A stretch of 64,000 bases of DNA from Sporosarcina luteola (GTDB lineage Bacteria > Bacillota > Bacilli > Bacillales_A > Planococcaceae). Positions 60,326 to 64,000 of this stretch are shown piece after piece (position 1 is the stretch's first letter; the number at the start of each line of letters is the position of its first letter). Both the position numbers and the translations under genes were made by a program. The notes under the pieces were generated by a model. It was not told the origin of the DNA. It saw only the letters and a program-made list of their open reading frames with translations, and searched no databases. The DNA lies in contig JACHLS010000006.1 of assembly GCA_014204635.1 (NCBI GenBank), forward strand, positions 186,001-250,000, in the 5' to 3' direction.

Positions 60326-61312
60326 ATGAAGAAAACTAAAATTAGGTCTCGCATTTGGATTGTCCTAAGAAACATTTTGCTCTCCGTATTAGCAGTATTT
60401 GTTGTTTGGATTGCTTTCAGCAATATTATGACTGCATATGAACAGAAAAAATACCAACCCATAGGAGAAGTCGTTGAAGTGGATGGTAAAAATATGCACA
60501 TTTATACAAAGGGAGAGGGTGCTGACACGATCGTTTTATTAAGTGGGCTTGGTACAGCAGCACCAGCTTTGGATTTTGAACCTTTACTAAATGAATTGTC
60601 AAAAAGCAATAAAGTAGTAGTGGTTGAGCCGTTTGGTTACGGATGGAGTGATCTAACCAAAAAAGAACGGACAGTGGAAAACATCGTTGAAGAGGTAAGA
60701 GTCGCCCTACTAAAATCAAACATTCAAGGACCGTATATTCTGATGCCTCATTCCATTTCAGGAATCTACAGTATGTATTTTGCTAATACATACCCAGAGG
60801 AAGTGAAAGGCATCGTAGGAATCGATCCAACGTTACCACAGGTTTTGGACTATTTCGGTGTAAATGCACCGACAATACCTAAGTATTTAAGATATTTGGC
60901 ACCAACCGGACTCGCTAGATTAGCAGTATATTTTACCCCTGAAGGATATTTACCTATTGCTGATGACGGCACTTATTCCGAAAAAAATTTAAAAGTGACC
61001 AAGGCAATCTCCGCTTGGAAGGGTAACAACAAAAATGTTATTGCGGAAGCCAGTGAAATAAAATCCAATATTGAGAAAACTGTTGATATGAAGTTTCCCT
61101 CTACTATTCCCGTCTTAATCTTTACAACGAAACAAGAACATAAAACGGAGGATGGCAAGAATAATCTGTCTTTTTATCAGACACAGATAACTAATAATCC
61201 TAATAGTAAAGTCGTCGTCTTAGAAGGTCATCACTACCTTCATTGGACACAGTATAAGGAAATGACCAAAGTAATTAATGAATTCACAAGTTCATTTTCT
61301 GTTGAGCAATAA
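60326..61312 (+). CDS. Membrane-anchored alpha/beta hydrolase
   Basis: 328 residues. N-terminal membrane anchor (LRNILLSVLAVFVVWIAFSN), then an alpha/beta-hydrolase fold: oxyanion LLSGLGTAAPALDFEP, nucleophile elbow in ILMPHSISGIYSMYFANTYP (H-S-I-S-G, Ser nucleophile), an acid candidate in VLIFTTKQEH, and catalytic His in VVLEGHHYLHWTQY. It probably hydrolyses an ester or amide at the membrane. A+T-rich relative to tldDE. Single-gene unit ended by the terminator at 61359. Confidence 0.88.
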   Translation: MKKTKIRSRIWIVLRNILLSVLAVFVVWIAFSNIMTAYEQKKYQPIGEVVEVDGKNMHIYTKGEGADTIVLLSGLGTAAPALDFEPLLNELSKSNKVVVVEPFGYGWSDLTKKERTVENIVEEVRVALLKSNIQGPYILMPHSISGIYSMYFANTYPEEVKGIVGIDPTLPQVLDYFGVNAPTIPKYLRYLAPTGLARLAVYFTPEGYLPIADDGTYSEKNLKVTKAISAWKGNNKNVIAEASEIKSNIEKTVDMKFPSTIPVLIFTTKQEHKTEDGKNNLSFYQTQITNNPNSKVVVLEGHHYLHWTQYKEMTKVINEFTSSFSVEQ

Positions 61313-61358
61313 GAAAATGCGAATGCCTATCTTTCTATAAAAAGCTCTAGACAGACCC

Positions 61359-61392
61359 ACAGTCGTTCTATATAAGAATGACTGTTTTTTTA
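61359..61392 (+). terminator. Terminator of the alpha/beta hydrolase gene
   Basis: ACAGTCGTTCT (61359-61369) pairs with AGAATGACTGT (61375-61385), followed by TTTTTTTATT. A further hairpin, CCACGT/ACGTGG (about 61515-61538), lies in the gene-free stretch to 61670. Confidence 0.85.
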
Positions 61393-61670
61393 TTTCTTAT
61401 TAAAAAAACGCTTTACTTGATAACCTTGGAATAAATAAGGACCTTGACCAATGAAAACAGTTTATAAAACTAATTGAGACAGCAATTCAAAATCAGAAAT
61501 GAATAATACAAGCCACGTCCCTGGAAAAGGAACGTGGTATCTAAATTTAGGAATTCACTTCAGAGTATATTTAGTTTATCCACCTAGCAAGTCTCTTCTT
61601 ACGCAATCGCATGATTGCTGAAGAAAGTTGAAACTATATCATGCTGAAAAATCAACATATAATTGGTTAT

Positions 61671-62051
61671 TTACTTTGAGATAACATCTACCTTTATTAT
61701 TCCACGTTGAGGAGGATCCGAATCTAATTGGCTCCCGTTCCAAAATACAATTACGTGGGCTCCTACTTCTAATTCTTCGTACTTACCAGTTTCGAAACTA
61801 TAATATGCTCCATCTTTTTCTTGGGCTATTTTTATTAACTCATCATCTTTCTTATTGGAAATATCTTCTTCATTGGTATTTGGTACAACTAATATTTGGC
61901 TCCGCCCATCTTGGTTCTTTTTTATATCTACAATAATGCCTTCTTGTTGTTTTAAAGAACTGCTGTAATTTTCCGTATTATTTGCTTGTTCTTGCCCACA
62001 ACCAGCTATCAGGAAACTCAATGCGACAGATAAAGCAAGTCGTTTTTTCAT
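61671..62051 (-). CDS. Small lipoprotein, DUF3221-like
   Basis: 126 residues. Lipoprotein signal (RLALSVALSFLIAGC, lipobox IAGC). The mature part reads QEGIIVDIKKNQDGRSQILV, then EELEVGAHVIVFWNGSQLDS and DPPQRGIIKVDVISK, a small OB-like barrel as in DUF3221 (YobA-like) proteins of Bacillales. Function unknown. AGGAGGGG lies 6 bases before the ATG. Confidence 0.75.
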   Translation of the reverse strand: MKKRLALSVALSFLIAGCGQEQANNTENYSSSLKQQEGIIVDIKKNQDGRSQILVVPNTNEEDISNKKDDELIKIAQEKDGAYYSFETGKYEELEVGAHVIVFWNGSQLDSDPPQRGIIKVDVISK

Positions 62052-62662
62052 TAATATCCCCTCCTATTGCATTAGACTTCGGTTTCACAGTTTAGTTTCA
62101 ACAAGTTTTTAATAATCCGGCTCGTTTATGGAAAAAATTCCACTTTGCGAACTCGCATCTATTTCCATTTATTATCCATACTATGTATTATATCAGAGTA
62201 TTGTTTTAAATATTAAATTTTCATCAGAAGTGTAGTTCATGAAAGAAGTCGTTCGCTGAAGAATTCCTTACTTATTGAATGAATAGGCTTACGAGAAGAA
62301 CTTTGGTTTATTGCCTTTTGAAGTTCCTTCAAAAGGCCGAAAAGTCGTTTGGTGGAAATGTGAAAGAGTGCAAACCCACGCTTCATTGTTAATTGAAGCA
62401 AATTTTTATATGATAGTTATCTCCCCTAGGCTCGGGCATTTTTCAGTGCAAGAGGATTAGAGAAAGAGGTCTCTCAACAATTCACTGAATTGATGAGAGG
62501 TCTATCTTATAAGTTTTTATTGCATTTATGATGACCGTAAAAGTACTGTTGCAACGACTTTTTAAACCAATCAACCGAATAAAACATAATATCTGAAATA
62601 ATTAATCTTTCTAATATTTACAATGTATGAAACTCATGATAATATCGGCAATAAGGTTATCG
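62052..62662. other. Long gene-free A+T-rich region
   Basis: No gene seen. A hairpin CTCTCA-a-CAATTC / GAATTG-a-TGAGAG lies at about 62473-62500, followed by GTCTATCTTATAAGTTTTTATT on the plus strand, which would make a plausible terminator. CCTTTTGAAG/CTTCAAAAGG-like complementarity lies near 62311-62336. Confidence 0.5.
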
Positions 62663-62677
62663 GGTCATCTGATGACC
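62663..62677. promoter_or_regulatory. Inverted repeat upstream of the MHS transporter
   Basis: GGTCATC-T-GATGACC, perfect 7-base arms, 83 bases before the transporter ATG. The shape would suit a GntR- or LacI-type operator. Confidence 0.45.
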
Positions 62678-62707
62678 TTATCTTACGCTATTAACAAAGG
62701 GGGAAAT

Positions 62708-62721
62708 TGAAAGCGTTTTAC
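62708..62721 (+). promoter_or_regulatory. Probable CcpA cre site before the MHS transporter
   Basis: TGAAAGCGTTTTAC differs from the classical TGAAAGCGTTTTCA only in the last two bases. It lies 39 bases upstream of the ATG, suggesting catabolite repression of the transporter. Confidence 0.6.
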
Positions 62722-62759
62722 TTGCAAAGGGAAATTATTATTTAAGGGGAGAACAAACA

Positions 62760-64000
62760 ATGTCAAAGGTGAATGTGAGGGTGTTAGCTGCTAGTTTAAT
62801 AGGCAGCGCGATTGAGTGGTTTGATTATTTTTTGTATGGGACAGTTGCTGCTTTAGTTTTTAATAAGGTATTTTTCGTAAGTGAGGACCCAGTCATTGGG
62901 CTAATTCTCGCTTATACTTCCTTTTCTATTGCTTTTTTCTTAAGACCTCTTGGCGGGGTTCTTTTTAGTCATATTGGAGACCGTTTAGGCCGGAAAAAGA
63001 CATTAGTAATGACGCTAAGTATAATGGGTTTGTCCACTTTTGCTATGGGGTTGCTGCCTACATATCAAGTAATCGGAATTTGGGCGCCAATTTTTCTAAC
63101 TTGTTTACGTTTCTTACAAGGACTAGCACTTGGCGGGGAATGGGGCGGTGCTCTATTGTTAGCGGTTGAATATGCACCAAAGGACAAAAAAGGGTTATTT
63201 GGAAGTGTTCCGCAAATGGGGATTTCCATTGGTTTGATTTTAGGATCGCTGGCTATGTCCGTGATGACCCTATTACCTGAAGCTCAGTTCATGTCATGGG
63301 GATGGCGTGTACCATTCTTATTAAGTGCTTTACTTGTACTGTTTGGCTTATGGATTCGGAAAGGGATTAATGAAACACCTGAATTTTTAAAAGCCCAAGA
63401 AGCAGGCGAAATAGCAAGGCTTCCGATTGCAGATACATTACGTTTCCATTGGAGAGCAGTGTTAATCGCAATGGGTGCCAAAGTAGTTGAAACGGCTCCA
63501 TTTTATATATATGGAACATTTATTGTCTCATACGCAACATCCCATTTGTCATTTACTCGAACTGAAGCGTTGAATGCTGTTGTAATCGGCTCAGTAGTTG
63601 CTACGATTCTTATTCCAATTATCGGAAGTCTGTCCGATCGAATTGGTAGAAGGAAAATTTACTTATTTGGTATCATAGCGACTGTATTATACGCTTTCCC
63701 CTATTTCTGGATGCTGCAACAAGGTTCGGTAATTTTACTTACTTTGGCAACAGTTATTGGACTTGGACTCATTTGGGGATCTCTTAATGCTGTACAAGGG
63801 ACAATGATGTCGGAGTTTTTCCCTGCAAGAATCCGTAACACCGGTATTTCAGTAGGCTACCAGCTTGGAGCAGCAGTTGCAGGAGGAACGGCACCGCTTG
63901 TGGCAACAGCATTATTGGCTACTTTTAATAATTCTTATGTTCCGGTTGCTCTTTATTTGATTTTGGCTGCATTGATAAGTTTAATTGCCATAGCTTGTGT
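62760..64000 (+). CDS. MHS-type MFS metabolite:proton symporter (3' end outside window)
   Basis: At least 413 codons, open to the window edge. The metabolite:H+ symporter signature is clear: LAASLIGSAIEWFDYFLYGT at the start, GGVLFSHIGDRLGRKKTLVM (loop 2-3 motif), RFLQGLALGGEWGGALLLAV in span 4 and SDRIGRRKIYLFG in loop 8-9. Relatives carry shikimate, proline/betaine, citrate or 2-oxoglutarate. ATG 62760 has GGGGAG 8 bases upstream. A cre site and an inverted repeat precede it, so substrate induction and carbon catabolite control are likely. Confidence 0.9.
   Translation, partial: MSKVNVRVLAASLIGSAIEWFDYFLYGTVAALVFNKVFFVSEDPVIGLILAYTSFSIAFFLRPLGGVLFSHIGDRLGRKKTLVMTLSIMGLSTFAMGLLPTYQVIGIWAPIFLTCLRFLQGLALGGEWGGALLLAVEYAPKDKKGLFGSVPQMGISIGLILGSLAMSVMTLLPEAQFMSWGWRVPFLLSALLVLFGLWIRKGINETPEFLKAQEAGEIARLPIADTLRFHWRAVLIAMGAKVVETAPFYIYGTFIVSYATSHLSFTRTEALNAVVIGSVVATILIPIIGSLSDRIGRRKIYLFGIIATVLYAFPYFWMLQQGSVILLTLATVIGLGLIWGSLNAVQGTMMSEFFPARIRNTGISVGYQLGAAVAGGTAPLVATALLATFNNSYVPVALYLILAALISLIAIAC

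Overview
The window reads as a low-to-medium G+C, endospore-forming Gram-positive chromosome. A Bacillales member of the Planococcaceae (Sporosarcina-like) is my best guess. The support is a cwlJ-type spore-cortex hydrolase, paiAB, a citST-citM cluster, a yhcYZ-type two-component pair, tandem U32 genes of the trhP1/trhP2 type, strong Shine-Dalgarno sites with many TTG/GTG starts, and U-tract terminators after most transcription units. I see no rRNA or tRNA genes and no CRISPR array.

Region 1 (1-10.1 kb) is an A+T-rich mobile or defence island. It opens with decayed phage-type genes (a family A DNA polymerase palm fragment and an Rrp5-like fragment). A minus-strand operon follows: XRE regulator, hsdM, hsdS, hsdR and an ImmA/IrrE-type metallopeptidase. 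HsdR carries an extra C-terminal module of about 235 residues that is homologous to the C-terminal half of the neighbouring peptidase, so nuclease/translocase and protease share an HTH-containing module. The island ends beside a 28-codon remnant of the 3' end of rlmCD.

Region 2 (10.3-31.1 kb) is mostly cell-envelope and regulatory genes on the minus strand: a DUF2207 membrane protein, a type I holin-like toxin with a convergent antisense RNA, a marR-paiA-paiB cluster on the plus strand, an ECF sigma/anti-sigma pair, an SLH protein, small lipoproteins and membrane proteins, an OmpR-type two-component system co-transcribed with a lipoprotein, a polysaccharide deacetylase, and citS-citT-citM. 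The SLH and deacetylase genes have nearly identical ECF-type promoters.

Region 3 (31.4-40.3 kb) holds an ABC exporter with an XRE-AbrB regulator, a TetR-SDR-HXXEE cluster with paired operators, an ArsR-MFS pair with paired operators, and the U32 genes trhP1-trhP2.

Region 4 (40.4-45.6 kb) contains a non-coding array of about 50 units of 20-21 bp. Next comes a guanine-type purine riboswitch with its own terminator, ahead of an operon of a DUF3100 membrane protein, a small membrane protein, an amidohydrolase and a TauE/SafE transporter. This is probably an undescribed purine-responsive transport and deamination operon.

Region 5 (45.6-64 kb) holds an LprI-like lipoprotein, DinB, an SDR fused translationally to a queA-like gene, VOC, yhcYZ, AraC and EamA genes, cwlJ, a transglutaminase lipoprotein, GNAT, tldD/tldE, an alpha/beta hydrolase, a small lipoprotein and a truncated MHS-type transporter.

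All family assignments rest on reading motifs by eye. No database search was run.
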